Positions 1 through 13,303 are shown, counted from the first letter of the stretch. The stretch is 64,000 bases of DNA from Galerina marginata (GCA_023014335.1 JAECYW010000001.1:248001-312000), one strand, 5' to 3'. The notes: generated from the sequence alone by a model not told the origin. Numbers and translations: made by a program.

Positions 1-219
1 GGTGCTCGGGCCTGAGAGAAAAAAAGAGATCAGATTGCGGGCGGATGGGCGTGCGCTGCTGGACAATTCACCTGCGAGGTCGGCGAGGGTGGCAAAATCG
101 CTGATGTCGAGGTTTGTGCTGGCGGAATTGGCGGTGGGCGGGCGGTCTTTGGGCCAGTCGTCCTGAGGCGACTCTTGTATGGGAGACTGGACCCACTGGG
201 TGTACATACTGGAATCCAT
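1..219 (-). CDS. 5' end of an unidentified gene, cut by the window edge
   Basis: On the minus strand an ATG at 219 opens a Ser/Gln/Asp-rich N-terminus beginning MDSSMYTQWVQSPIQ. The frame stays open to a GTGAATT donor at 71; a pyrimidine-rich stretch ending in CTCTCAG at 12 would be the acceptor, and coding continues off the window edge. The gene is divergent from the HMG-box gene, with about 240 bp between the two starts, so they may share a promoter region. The product cannot be named from about 50 residues. The start is chosen because it is the first ATG and it precedes a well-formed splice donor in frame. Confidence 0.5.
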   Translation of the reverse strand, partial: MDSSMYTQWVQSPIQESPQDDWPKDRPPTANSASTNLDISDFATLADLAGELSSSARPSARNLISFFLSGPST

Positions 220-455
220 GGCGAGCACGGGCTCTGTTCACTGTTGCGCACGGACGGTGCTCTGCGCTGCTCACTGTCTCCCTTTCAGTCCGTGGTGGGC
301 GACGAGCGAAGAGTCTGCCCGTGGGCTGTGATTTTTCAGTCTCCGCATTCCCACGGTCACTGAGACACAGTCCCTACAACAAAAGAAAGAACAACAATCA
401 AAGCCCTTTTTTTCCGCAATACATTTCTAAACGCCCTTTCCCTCCTCCGCCTGCC

Positions 456-1607
456 ATGTCCTCCAAGTTCGATTTCCACAGAGCAAAGGTCTTTTTATGT
501 TTCCTCTTTCTTTTTTTTCTTTCTCTTCTTATTTTTATTTTTTGTGTGCCACAGCTCGAAGAGTCCCTCACCGCCGTCGCAGACTCGATGCGGAACTGCG
601 CCCAGGTCGCAGAGGCCTTTGCAAAGATCATCAAGGACTCCCAGGAGGCCGCTGACCTTCTCCACGGTACGTGCCACTCCTTTTTACCACGCGTCGATCC
701 TCACCCCGGCCCAGGCGCGTCCGACGACCATGCAAAAGGCAAGCGCAAGGCCGCGCTCTCCCCCGAGGACGGCGACGGGCCCAAGAAGCGCAAGCGCAAC
801 GTAAAGCCCAAGGACCCCAACGCTCCCAAACGCCCCGCCTCGTCCTATATCCTCTTCCAGAACGAGGTCCGTAAAGAGCTCAAGGAGCAGCACCCCACCC
901 TCTCCAACTCGGACCTCCTGGGCCTCATCTCGGACCAGTGGAAGAACATGTCAGACGCGCAGAAAGAGGCAAGTCCATTCCACGTCTTCGTCGCGTCCCT
1001 GTTCGGCCCCCCGTGCTAACTAACCACGCGCGCAGACCTACAATAACGCGATGAAGACCGCGAAGGCCCAGTACTCCGAAGAGAAAAAGGCGTATGACAA
1101 TCGCACCCCCGAAGAGATCGAATCTGCCAATGTCGCTGCCGCTGCCGCGTTGAAGGTGAGCATCCCTTGAATTGCATATTCGCCTCCCGCCACACACTGC
1201 ACTGCATCCGCACCGCAGGCTGGCGGTTGATCCCTGTCCAATTCAATACTAATTCAATCTTTTCAATCTAGGCCAAAAAGGCAAATGCCAAACCTCGTGG
1301 CCCAAAGCCTGCTGCTGCTGCTGCTGCAGTCGCCGCCGCGACGGCCGTCAAGGCACGCCCCCCGCCTACCGCGGAGGAGGCTGCCTCACCCAGCTCAGAC
1401 AGTTCAGAGGAGGATGACTCCGACGATGAGGAGGTTCACCGGCCTGCGGCGAAGACCACGGGTAGAAAGTCCACTCCTGATACAGAGTCCTCCAGCGAGG
1501 AAGAGGAGGAGGAGGAGGAGAAGCCTCCCGCTCCTAAGAAACGACGTGGCGCGTCGGTGCAGCCTAAGGAGAAGGAACAGAAAAGTAAAAAGAACTCGAG
1601 GGCATGA
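456..1607 (+). CDS. HMG-box chromatin protein with acidic C-terminal tail
   Basis: Five exons (456-488, 555-666, 715-968, 1036-1155, 1272-1607) join in frame to give 284 residues. After a short helical N-terminus and a Lys/Arg-rich stretch (KGKRKAA...KKRKRNVKPK), one HMG box begins at DPNAPKRPASSYILFQ and continues across the third intron through KAQYSEEKKAYDN. The C-terminus is an Ala/Pro spacer followed by Ser/Glu/Asp runs and a basic end. This is the layout of fungal HMGB/Nhp6-related architectural proteins, which bend DNA in the nucleus. The third intron appears to use a GC donor (GAG|GCAAGT); no other donor keeps the HMG box in frame. The exact role (Nhp6-like or a chromatin-complex subunit) cannot be settled from sequence alone. 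Confidence 0.9.
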
Positions 1608-2155
1608 CCGGTGGCTCGAACGACGATAAACCAAAATAACGTCGCTCTCGCCGATACAACGCGGAACTCGGTGATGATGCTGTAACCTGTGGGTGTAGCC
1701 TATCTATTCATGTACGCTTCTGGCTTTATCCTCTATCTCTCCTCTCTCCTTGGTTCATTCTACCATTGCATTATCACTCTTTTCCATCTGTCTTTCACAT
1801 CTACCCTAACTCCAGCTATAATCCCTGTCACCCATACTGCTTCTATATTACCGTATACGTAGGGCCACTTTTACAAGCCACCCTACCATATGCATCCATA
1901 CGTCCCTTTCCCATATTCTTGACGCATTGCGCGGTGTCAGTTGTTTGTCATATATGTACATACATGCGCTATTCTCTTGCTTGGACGCAGGGTAATTACT
2001 TATTGCAGGATGTACATGTGTTTGGGTAATTTTTTATACAATATGTTGTCATCGTTGTGTAGTTTCATTGAAAGCGTGTTTTCTGAATGTTCCTTGACCC
2101 TGTCCCCATTAGGCGCTGGGCGAGGCTGACACGAACCTTAAAGCTTGAAAGGTTA
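1608..2155. other. 3' flank of the HMG gene, no gene seen
   Basis: A T/C-rich, low-complexity stretch with many short TA-rich words, consistent with a 3' UTR and terminator region. No ORF here has coding character, and no repeat of it was noticed elsewhere in the window. Confidence 0.5.
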
Positions 2156-2890
2156 ATGGCGAAGGCGCTTCTGGACGATACCCTCCGCAAGATACCCTCC
2201 GCGTCGTTCAAGCAGTCTGCCTGCCTTGAGCCCCATGTAACCGGATCCTCACGCTCTGTCACTGACGACGCAGAGATTCTCCAACGACTCAAAGCAGCTT
2301 CCCGTCTCTCTCACTACCGCGACTCTTTAATAGCAGGCAATATCTGCACTCTATCCGACGACACCGTCAAAGTCGTCCCAATTCTGCACCCAGCTTGGAA
2401 AGGCTTCGTATAAACCTTGGCCTGGATCTCGCGCGTTCGCACACGCCCGTCCCTGTGCCTCTTGTCCAGCGCTATAAACAAGACGACCGCGAACGTGGAT
2501 ACAGTGTGCTGAAAAAATAGAAGGCACCAGGCTTGACAAAATCTGAGCGGGACTCTCTCCTTTGCAGCTGTTCTGCGTTGCGCTGGCTCTGCGCGACTAT
2601 TTGCGCCAGCTGCGTCGGGCGTCAGTACACACTCCCCCGGGCCCATTGGGACCAGGAGAGACGCCCTCATCTGCCGGGTCTCCAATTGGATTGGCTGTTC
2701 GATTCCTGGCGTGCCTTACCTGTTCTTATGGGGTCCTTGAACGAGCAGCAAGGTGAGGATCAAGGTGAAGACCAATTACCGCTCCAGTTTATGGACTACT
2801 TATATGCCAATGTGGTACTCATCAGATACCTCGGCTCAGATAGAAAGGACAGTAAATATTCCATATAAAAAATATAAAGAACTCGGGTAT
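2156..2890 (+). pseudogene. Possible degraded or multi-exon gene, unidentified
   Basis: Three short stretches look protein-like on the plus strand but in different frames: from an ATG at 2156 (MAKALLDDTLRKIPSAS...), around 2397-2518 (LERLRINLGLDLARSH), and 2562-2756 (LFCVALALRDYLRQLRR). A plausible acceptor TTTGCAG precedes the third. No GT donor lets the first two join in frame; the only candidate is an AG|GCAATA site with the wrong phase. This may be a decayed gene or one with an intron pattern I misread. No family is recognised. Confidence 0.22.
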
Positions 2891-4270
2891 TATACCAGAT
2901 TACAGATAATTGTCGCTTCGATCCTCCCAGCTTGCCGGGGAACCAAAAGGGACAACATTCGCGCTTCAATGTTGCTTCGAGTTTCTTCGGCATTAAACGT
3001 GGCAATCTGCTGCCCAGGGACATCTCGTATAGTAATATTCACATAGAACAAGATTCTCTTCATCAGAGGAAACTCCTCATGTTTAAAAACGGAGAGTTCA
3101 ACTTTTGCACGTTCTTCGTCAAAGTCGTTGAGAGCTTGGAATGTGGATATTTCGTCGTGTGTGAGGGATAATTGCAGAAGAACAGTGATATTCACTACCC
3201 CGGCTGGGATATTGACCTCGTTGAGAAATGTGAACCATCTGCTTGGCCTTATATTGTACACTGAAGTCGGTTGCCACTCACTACCAAGAACAAGGCAGAA
3301 GGTAATGGTGCGGAGGCAACGGAGGATACGCATGTCTAGTGATCGGATAAGATCTTCGAATGTATGTCCCCAAAAAATTCTGTGAATAAAAACAGAAATG
3401 TGAATATAAATTTACCGTTGGGGAGCTTTAACGTACAAGTCGAGCGATTTAAGAGATCGAGGCATCCGTTCCAGAACCGTCTTGAAGATCCCTACTTCCG
3501 TTTGACTATAGATGCTCGTACCGAAGTCCTCAATATCGGAAAAGATTCGATCTACTGACGAGAAATGTTCCCAGAACTCTGCAAGATAGAAACTGATATT
3601 TAGGCGCTTGATGGTGGTAGGGTGGGTGACTTCGACGGGGGAAGTAATGAAACCAGGAGACTTCGAAAATGTTGTCTGGACGAGCCATAGTGAGGCTATA
3701 CGCGGGTTTCCGAGGACCAAGTCAACGGGGACATCAGAAAAATGCGAGACGGAAAGGCTCTTTGATCGATGGGGAACAACAAAAGGTGGTGAGCAACTCT
3801 CTGACCTCCATTCTGAGATTGGTCCATGAAAGCTCTGGTTGGATTGTTGAGGTCAATTTAAAGGATTTGAGATTGCAGGCTGTCGAAAGTAACCTTAGGA
3901 CGGTGCGTACACCCGAACTATCATCAAAAATGGTTTGGGCCTCGTCTACCTCCATGCTGAGACTGGTTATCAGACGTCTTAAATCCGATTCTTCATTGGC
4001 TAAGAGCTCTCCCAGAACCTTGATTCGTCGGGAAACGTCTTCCGGGCTGCGAGGAACCTTGCTCCCTTGGGGTTTACCAGTAGGTTTATATAGGTCAAGG
4101 GAAATTGAGGAGAAGAGGTGTTTCCGAGCTGGAGCGCTGAATGATTGGGACACTAGAGCGCAGGATAAGAGAGTGGTGAAGACGAGAGGCGGCATTTGTA
4201 AAGCGTGTGATCTATCGATTATGAGGCATTCAATGAATGCATTGACGAGCTCTTGAGGAAATTGAGGCAT
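2890..4270 (-). CDS. F-box-like protein, apparently frameshifted
   Basis: The start at 4270 opens MPQFPQELVNAFIECLI, followed by LLSCALVSQSFSAPARKHLF. That is the F-box-like N-terminus common in Agaricomycete F-box/LRR-like proteins, which act as substrate adaptors of SCF ubiquitin ligases. Coding runs to about 3785, where the frame ends; the next frame continues the protein immediately (SHFSDVPVDLVLGNPRIASL) to 3416. A 36-nt intron (3380-3415, GTAAAT...CACAG) then joins to the last exon, 3379-2890, with phases that fit. The frame jump coincides with an AAAA run at 3781-3784: removing one base restores a single reading frame. So this is either a recent pseudogene or an assembly error. The total would be about 450 residues. 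Confidence 0.6.
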
Positions 4271-5043
4271 GCTGGATCAGATAGGTGAGATTACGACCTG
4301 TGAACTCGCTCAACGGCAGGTGAGTTGGGAGCTCTGAAGGACATTGAAAGACTTGTCAACCTTCATTTCATCAGTTTTACGGATAAAAAACGCACATGTC
4401 GCTCGAATAGCACAAGTTCTGTTACTTCTGTAAGTATGAATGAATAAACAATGGAAGGCCTAAGAACCGATTTGCGGACCCAGGTGAGGGCAATGCGATC
4501 CGAATAAAGGGAAAACGCTCTATCAATCTTTCAACTTGCGATCTGATCGACCTTGCAGACGGGAGGATGCCGTGAATAACATATTAAAGTCCTCCCATTC
4601 AGCCCATGGATACAGATGTGCATAAGAGTCCAAATTGTTGGAGAGCAGATAATCAAAGAAAACATTGCACTGAGCCTGTCCGCACAACGTGCCGCAAGAA
4701 CATTCCACATTTGAAAGAGAAGACGAAACCGAGACACAGCTTATATTCTGCATTCGGAAGTGAATGCATAGCACCAAGAACGGAAACATGTATATGACGT
4801 ACCGAAAACCGTACAACATTGCGAAAACTCGGATTGAAGCAAGAGAAAGACTTCACAGAGAAAGCCGCGACGCGATGGCGTACTCAGGAGTGATTGTGAC
4901 CGAAATTGGGAATCTATTCACACTCTCGGTCAGTGTGAACTTATTCTAAATTTATTTCAGGATCTATTCTGCTCGTAAAATGCCAATACCCGGAATATAA
5001 TCAATACAAGAGAATGCAGTAGATGGAGACGCAGAAAATACTT
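4271..5043. other. Intergenic, no gene supported
   Basis: Only short overlapping ORFs occur on both strands. A Cys-containing minus-strand ORF (4523-4819) lacks splice partners and recognisable motifs. It probably holds the 5' region of the F-box-like gene and the 3' region of DDX41. Confidence 0.4.
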
Positions 5044-7389
<2,346 letters not shown>

Positions 7390-8008
7390 TGGAATGGTGA
7401 GGAGTTCGGAAAAGGATATTTCTGACTGAGTTGATGATCAGCCGCACGTGAATTTTCCCACAGTTGACTGCTTTATGTAGTTCCCCGACCCCCACCAGCG
7501 GATGGTCAATTTCTTCTCCCACTCGTCGGCTTACTTCAGACTTATCGGGCTTGTTATGCCAGGAAATAACCTACCTCAAATGGGCACGTGGGAGCGCCAT
7601 GGCTAGCGCTTCTGGCTAAGGACACTGGATATCGCCTTCGTTAGAAACCACCATTGAAGTCGGCGACAATGTCGATATTTGAGCACATCAAGAATGTCAT
7701 TCCGTGAAGGGAACTTTGCTGTCCAACAGAGTCAGACAGAGTCAAGTGAATTCTTGTAAATTCTTCACAAGAAGTGGTGGTTCGTCGTTTGTCAAATTCG
7801 TGAACTTCAGGGCTTCAAAATCCTGGCGTCACAAGCTTCGCCTTTGGTGTTCCACAGGGCCAACGCCGATCCTTCCCGCTCAACCTGCGACTTAAACACC
7901 CGAACAGCCATTCTTGAAGGACAATATTGCACCTTTATTTACCAGTCAGACCCGCAGGGATATTGTACAAATATTTTGCTCGACACAGGCGTCCACTTTT
8001 CAAGATAG
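7390..8008. other. Intergenic between DDX41 and the isochorismatase-GST gene
   Basis: This holds the upstream region of DDX41 and the 3' flank of the fusion gene. No ORF with splice or motif support was found, and no repeat was seen elsewhere in the window. Confidence 0.4.
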
Positions 8009-9394
8009 CTACGCTCGCCTCATTTTCGCCTCAAGAAAACTTCCCGGAGGCTCAACCGCCTCAAGTTCCTTCAGCTCTTCCGCAATTTCATGCACCTCGT
8101 TGAACAAACTCTTCCCAAGCTTATCATACCCCTTCGGCCGTGCATCCTCTGCACACGGTAATGCATCCACACGGTCATAATACGCTTTCAGCCTCGGAAA
8201 GCCTTCATCCTCTGTTTGCAAATCAAATCCACGATGAACCAGATACGCCAGGCACGGGAAGAAAGCGCAGTCGGCAAGCCCAAATTCTTCCCCTGCAATA
8301 AAGGTTGAATGTTCGAGATATCGCTCCCAAATCCTGAGCTCGGTGATCGTTGCGACGTATGCTTCGTAGACTCTTTTCCTGGTGTGCGGTTCGTCGCGAG
8401 ATTCTTTGTAAAGAAGCTCAATATCTTCAAAGACATTGTGAATATTTTCCGTCTCATGGAAGCGCTGGTTCTCGAGGATCCAAGCTTTTCGCGCAGTAGA
8501 ATCGTGACGTGAGTCGTCGTCGGCGTGGAGGTATTCTAGGATCGCCATGCTTTCGATGAGAATGTTGCCATCTGGCTCTATCAGGGTGGGTGTCTTGCCG
8601 CGACGATTTATCGCCAGGAACTCTGCAGTACGCGTCTCTTTCGGAGATGTCATCACATGCAGGCGTTTGCGGGTGTATGTGATCCCCTTGAGATGAAGAG
8701 CCATCATTACGCGCCAGGAGGGGATGCTCCCGTTCACGTAATAAAGGATGCGTCTGCTCGTCTGCGCTGCGGCGCTGATGGTACCGACAGTTGCAGATGT
8801 GGAGGGAAGAACGGTTCCGTAGTATTTCTCAATGACTGCAAGGGAGGCGGTGAGCAAATTCGGAGAAGTGGCGCCAAGGCAGTCGGATAGAGCGAAGCAT
8901 TGGTAGCCGGTGCGGAAGGCTGAGACGAGGCTTGCGAGGACGCAGTTATTGGCTGTAACGCCGGCGAAGTAGAGTGGTGTTCCTAGTAGAGTGGCATCAG
9001 TGGGCGATGTGGGCTGCGGGGGTCCTAGTATCTGTTCGAGGTCTGTGTTTGTGAATGCGGAGTAATGTGATTTGATCAGTACACGATGGGAAACGGTTGA
9101 GAGGAGAGCCTCGAAATCGGGATGAAATTTGGCGCCTTCAGAACCGGGGACGCAGAAGGGTCGTTTTCCGGTATGTGTACCAGATAGGTAAGATATAAAG
9201 TCAGAAACATCTTCCGAGGTGCGTTCATACTCTGAGCGGATGGCAATGATGGGCCATGCTTGATCATGAAATAGCTGACAGATTGGCCTCAGGTTGCTCA
9301 GGATGGGCTCGAGAGGGATATGGCTCTTTTTGAGGACACCGTCTGGCGCAACGAAATCGTTTTGAAGATCAATGATTATCAGTGCAGGTGGCAT
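8009..9394 (-). CDS. Isochorismatase-family hydrolase fused to glutathione S-transferase
   Basis: A single uninterrupted ORF encodes 461 residues. Residues 1-210 form an isochorismatase-like cysteine hydrolase: ALIIIDLQNDF carries the catalytic Asp9, RVLIKSHYSAF the Lys108, and AGVTANNCVLAS the nucleophile Cys151. Residues from about 215 are a thioredoxin-fold GST N-domain (RRILYYVNGSIPSWRVMMAL; NRRGKTPTL; ESMAILEYL), followed by an all-helical GST C-domain (FIAGEEFGLADCAFFPCLAYL) to the end. Isochorismatase relatives hydrolyse C-N or vinyl-ether bonds (isochorismate, nicotinamide, N-carbamoyl compounds); GSTs conjugate or reduce electrophiles with glutathione. All key residues of both halves appear present, so both may be active. 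The absence of introns is unusual beside its neighbours and could reflect retrocopying or transfer. The substrate is unknown. Confidence 0.9.
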   Translation of the reverse strand: MPPALIIIDLQNDFVAPDGVLKKSHIPLEPILSNLRPICQLFHDQAWPIIAIRSEYERTSEDVSDFISYLSGTHTGKRPFCVPGSEGAKFHPDFEALLSTVSHRVLIKSHYSAFTNTDLEQILGPPQPTSPTDATLLGTPLYFAGVTANNCVLASLVSAFRTGYQCFALSDCLGATSPNLLTASLAVIEKYYGTVLPSTSATVGTISAAAQTSRRILYYVNGSIPSWRVMMALHLKGITYTRKRLHVMTSPKETRTAEFLAINRRGKTPTLIEPDGNILIESMAILEYLHADDDSRHDSTARKAWILENQRFHETENIHNVFEDIELLYKESRDEPHTRKRVYEAYVATITELRIWERYLEHSTFIAGEEFGLADCAFFPCLAYLVHRGFDLQTEDEGFPRLKAYYDRVDALPCAEDARPKGYDKLGKSLFNEVHEIAEELKELEAVEPPGSFLEAKMRRA

Positions 9395-9489
9395 CGTGGC
9401 GAATCGGAATATAAGAAACGAGTTAACCGCGTTGTACCTGAGGGCATCTGGATCATGGAAAGTGCGCCATCAAAAGTGCGGCGATCAGT

Positions 9490-9995
9490 GCGGCGGCAAT
9501 GCCCGCCGCACTCTCGTGACGTCCATCCCCACACGTGAGCACACGCGTATACCTCGGCGCGTCGCATCGCCCTTAGTGCTACTGGTAACCCTTGGTTCAG
9601 AGGCCGCAGCGACACATCTGGCCTCGGCGCGGGCTTCGGACTCGTGCTCTCCCTCTCTGTCTCTCCCAGCGTAGGCGAAGTGGCAACAGGTATGTTCGGA
9701 GAACGGTTCGGGGACCTTTTGCACGATAAGGACCTTTTGCACGATGAGGGCAGGCCGTACTCGTCTGTCAGCTGGCGTGGGGGCGGGCGTTCGACCATGG
9801 CTTCGAGGAGCTGGGATGGATGGGTCAGAACACTCTCAACCCTGATTGATATGTGGAACAAGAACAAGAGCACCAACCTCCTTGCGCAGCTCCTCGCCAG
9901 GATACTCTCCCTCCATCTCTTCCAGTCCAAGAAGGACCTGACCCTTCTTAAACACCTCGCCTTCCTCCTCGACCCCTATCCTTTTTCTCGTTATG
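9490..9995 (-). pseudogene. Fragment of an unidentified protein gene
   Basis: The minus frame from about 9985 reads EEEGEVFKKGQVLLGLEEM and PGEELRKE. A GTTGGT...GTTGAG intron of about 43 nt is possible, then SVLTHPSQLLEAMVERPPP and LTDEYGLP. It then runs through a perfect 18-bp tandem duplication (9715-9750, TTTTGCACGAT repeated). There is no start codon upstream: sequence becomes AT-rich and non-coding from 9996, next to a dispersed repeat. It looks like a gene piece truncated at its 5' side. No family is recognised. Confidence 0.35.
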
Positions 9996-10245
9996 CGACA
10001 AGTATTACTTAGTATTGAGGCAAATAACTGGTCAAATTATTATGCTATTTAAAAACTAGTAGTAAACAGGCCAAAGACAATTTAAATAGGTTGCTTAAGC
10101 CTAAGCGAGAGGGCGATATATAGCATAGGGTGGGTGGGGGTGTTTTGAGCGAGCGCCGCGGTGGGGAATCAAGACGGCTGGAGGCTGACGCGCTGAACGG
10201 CTGAGGTCAGCTGCGGAAGATGCCGCCGCACACAGCGGCGGTCAT

Positions 10246-10907
10246 CACTGCTGTGGTGGGACTATTTAGAGGGGGGGTCAAAATTTGCTGCAGGTTGTTT
10301 GAATTTTGACAACCGTTTTGAATTGGGCAAAACTTAATCGACATTATTCAATTTGCTCAGGGGAAAATAAAAGCAAAACTTACAATTCAAATTACATTTT
10401 GTTCAGCTCATGATTAGAAATTTTCCTCAGTATTTCCATGGTAGTCAAAATTTCCAGTTTTACCAGTATTTAACCATACATGAAATCCTGAATTCTCTTC
10501 AAATCTAATTGTTAGCAAAATCATTGATTTTCCTGTGATTTTGCACCTGGGCAAAACTCTAAATTTAGATGCAGTCAAAACGAATCATTTCAACCCAACG
10601 TTTTGCCGAGGCCAGAAATATTCTTTTTGTCATGTCTTTACCTCGAGTCAAAATGGTATGGCAAAACGATGGCAAAACGCGTCGCGCGCTGAGCGAGGCG
10701 CAGACCAGTGGCTGAGCGCGTCGGTCCTAGCTGAGCGACTACAATAAAAGATATATTGAGCGCGTCTCGTACTGGAGATAGCGCGTCGACGTCGTCTACT
10801 GATTCTACAAAGGCTTGACGGGGAGATTTTCCATGATTGGCCGTAGATTAAACTAGTGAAATCGTACATTAGGCGCTCCCAAAAAATATACATTCGACCG
10901 TAACGCC
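10246..10907 (+). repeat. Dispersed 0.65-kb repeat, copy A
   Basis: This segment recurs inverted at 55673-56320 with only scattered differences over more than 500 bp (for example both copies carry the run from AATTGGGCAAAACTTAATCG to GGCGCTCCCAAAA). It is rich in CAAAAC/GTTTTG words and has no coding capacity. One end lies at CACTGCTGTGGTGGGACTAT and the other near GGCGCTCCCAAAA. It could be a solo LTR or a non-autonomous DNA element; no clean target duplication could be assigned. The preceding 9996-10245 is AT-rich with no gene. Confidence 0.8.
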
Positions 10908-11027
10908 CCTCGGTCCAAAAAGGTATGTCAACTATATACATGAAATCCCATCCTGCTCCGCAAAGCGCACATTAACTGTTGGAGCACTTTCAGCGTCATG
11001 CGGTAACACCCAATCGTCTGGAGAAAC

Positions 11028-11420
11028 TTACGGAGAGCAAAAGTCAGACGCCTGTAGAAACTCGACTTTGTAGGTGGTGTCCCACTCGATACCGTCCGGG
11101 AAAACGTGAACGTAGAATATCCGTCGGTACCTGTCCTGTTCGACGCGTCTGTAGCCGTACGCAGTTTTTCGAGGGCCCCTGGGGTCAGTCCCGCTGATGT
11201 GGTCCGTCCCGCTACTGGAAGGAGGTAAGCCCAAGAGAAACAGACTCGGCTGAATGACCTACATAATCAAAATCAAGTAGTGATCGACTCCGTAACGAGC
11301 TTCTATGCGGGGCATTTCACCTAAGACAGCGTTGGCTACGCGTTCATAAGCTAATTCGCGTTCGGGTCGTTTTTGCTCTGTCGTAAGTTCATCGCGACGA
11401 AAGTAGACTGCGAACGACAT
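11028..11420 (-). CDS. Small hypothetical protein, 114 residues
   Basis: Two exons (11420-11263 and 11214-11028) join across a 48-nt intron (AT|GTAGGT...TTCCAG|T) in frame. The product begins MSFAVYFRRDELTTEQ and contains YERVANAVLGEMPRIEARYG, then RRVEQDRYRRIFYVHVFPDG. It is soluble and charged, with no signal peptide or membrane segment. I recognise no domain. Support comes from in-frame splicing and protein-like composition. It sits between the 0.65-kb repeat and a transposon-relic region, so it may be element-associated. The frame could continue through the stop by an extra intron, which I cannot exclude. Confidence 0.5.
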
Positions 11421-12692
11421 GGGAGGATACGCGACGATGGCGAAAGTCGGCGAGTTGGCGAAAGAGATGGACTCCGGATCAAAGAGCGAAAGTCGAGCAA
11501 TGCAGTCGCTGGGTTGGCAGATGCAGCTCAGACGATTGACGGAAAGTCAGATGAGAAAATCGTCGAGTATGAAAGGAAGGTCAGTTAAGGAAGGTAGGTC
11601 AAATAAGAGTCGTTGAAGGCGGCTGCCTTGGTGTAAAGAATGAGATAACTTTCAACTTGTGGGTCGTTGAAGCCGTGAAACTGCTCGAGTGCCCAATAAC
11701 ACATTAAGTGCTTACAAACGGAATTGGCGGGCCGCTCGGGTCTGCTCTAGTTGCTTGGCCTTTGTGCGCGCTTAGTTTCGGCCACGAGTCCGCCAGGTTT
11801 GAGCACGAAATACGATCACGACTCGGCGTCCTATTCCCAAATTGACCAGCGGGAACATGGGCTGCCGAGATAAACTGAAGGATTAAATCGAAACGGTAGA
11901 TTTTGGAATTGACAATAATAGAGTAGAGGCAGTGAGCCGTCGCAGACGAACGCCGCAATAAATCAAGCCCGGAAGAAGGATTAGATTTCATTGTTTTTGC
12001 GAATTGCTCCAACAGGAGAAGCGTATGCAGCAATCAGGGTTGCGCACATACCTCTCTCGACTAATACAACGGCAGAAAGGCACGCGAAGAGTGGAAGGTT
12101 GATCAGGTCTGCAATGGCGAAGGCAATATATCTGTACTGCAAAGAAAAAAACAGCGATGCAAACCCACATACTTGTCGCCGGAAAAGCCGCTGAAAAATG
12201 GTCTTCGTTCTCCATTGGGGGTTCCACTAGATGCTGGATAATCCTGCACCGACATAGTCATGCACATGCCTCCCAATTGCCCGAAGAAAAGTATATGCAG
12301 CAACCGATGTCGCGCACACGCCTCTCGATTGACCGAACATATTTACAGCGAAGGGAATCCATGGCAAAGCCTAAAAAGCAGAAAAGCCCGCTTAACCTGC
12401 GGCCTCTTGACCGGCATGGACCTCCAGCACAGTCAGGCACTGTGCCAGTGCGCTCGGGAGTTCAGCTTTCTTGAACCGAGGCGATCTGAGATGCAACCTA
12501 TCTCATAAATCAAACCCGACAGCACCAAACGGCGCGGCCCAGCTCGATCTAAGAATTCGAAAACTCATACCAACGCTGCCCTAAGAGCGCGCACTCAGCA
12601 AGAGTGAGTGAGTGAGGTGGTGGATGGGAAATTTATATTCGGCGGCATGAATGACGGTGAACGGGTGCACCTGAGAGATAAGGCCTGGGCTT
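11421..12692. other. Intergenic accessory DNA with short dispersed motifs
   Basis: No gene is supported. Two copies of a roughly 42-bp motif lie here (12021-12062 and 12291-12332, pattern TATGCAGCAA...GCGCACA...CCTCTCGA), with a third at 35228-35272. A 29-bp word at 12229-12257 recurs at 39476-39504 beside a Tnp2 relic, so this stretch is probably decayed transposon sequence. Confidence 0.45.
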
Positions 12693-12914
12693 TCAAACAG
12701 GAGGAAGATCGCAGACTACCACAGTGAGAACGCAGCGGACGGCGCGTCCACTGGGGGATTCGGAAGTACGAGAAATACAAACGTCGTAAACCCAGAAATC
12801 GAAGATGTTGTCAACAAGAATGAACGCCTTGTAACATCCGCTCGCTGGTAAATTCAGGTAGACGGGCGATAGCCCTGTTTCATCGGATTTGGGTTTCGAT
12901 GGATATAACGTCAA
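12693..12914 (-). pseudogene. Relic of a Tnp2-type transposase
   Basis: The minus frame reads VYLNLPASGCYK and FDFWVYDVCISRTSESPSG followed by RAVRCVLTVVVCDLPP. This matches, with decay, the segment of the intact Tnp2 gene in this window that reads LACLNLPVSERYKPEN and NDFLDFWTHGVHFSRT followed by RVIRCALIAVVCNLPA. About 150 bp here (12749-12905) also recurs at 39324-39470. Only a short piece remains, with no start or splice context. Confidence 0.6.
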
Positions 12915-13303
12915 AGTGCAGGCATCATTTGGAAGCTCGAGGCAATGTTGACCGTGTCATCCGCGTTGCCGTTGGAGACAGGGCGATGCTGCAGCATCGT
13001 CTCCGCGTACATCGATGTCAGAGGCAGAGTGACCGTGTTGAAGCCATGTTGGGGCCATGGCGTCCGCGTTGATGAACCACTACCTGAGTGGCTGCTTGGC
13101 CACTTCGACGAGGAACACCAACCTCACGGTTGAACGGGATTCAGAGTAAGCGCGAACCAGCCAAGAACCAACTCAATTTCAGATTATAGGGTACTGATCA
13201 AATGGCTTGTTGATTATTACCGACGACTCCACAATGCCTTGGTGCGATCGCCTTCGAGCACATAACTAAGAGCTCATGGGTGCATAAAGATGTAGTTGTC
13301 CGT

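Noticed and set aside
114..1019. Long plus ORF covering the HMG gene from 114
   Set aside because: It reads through two introns of the HMG gene; the spliced model starting at 456 explains the conserved domain better.
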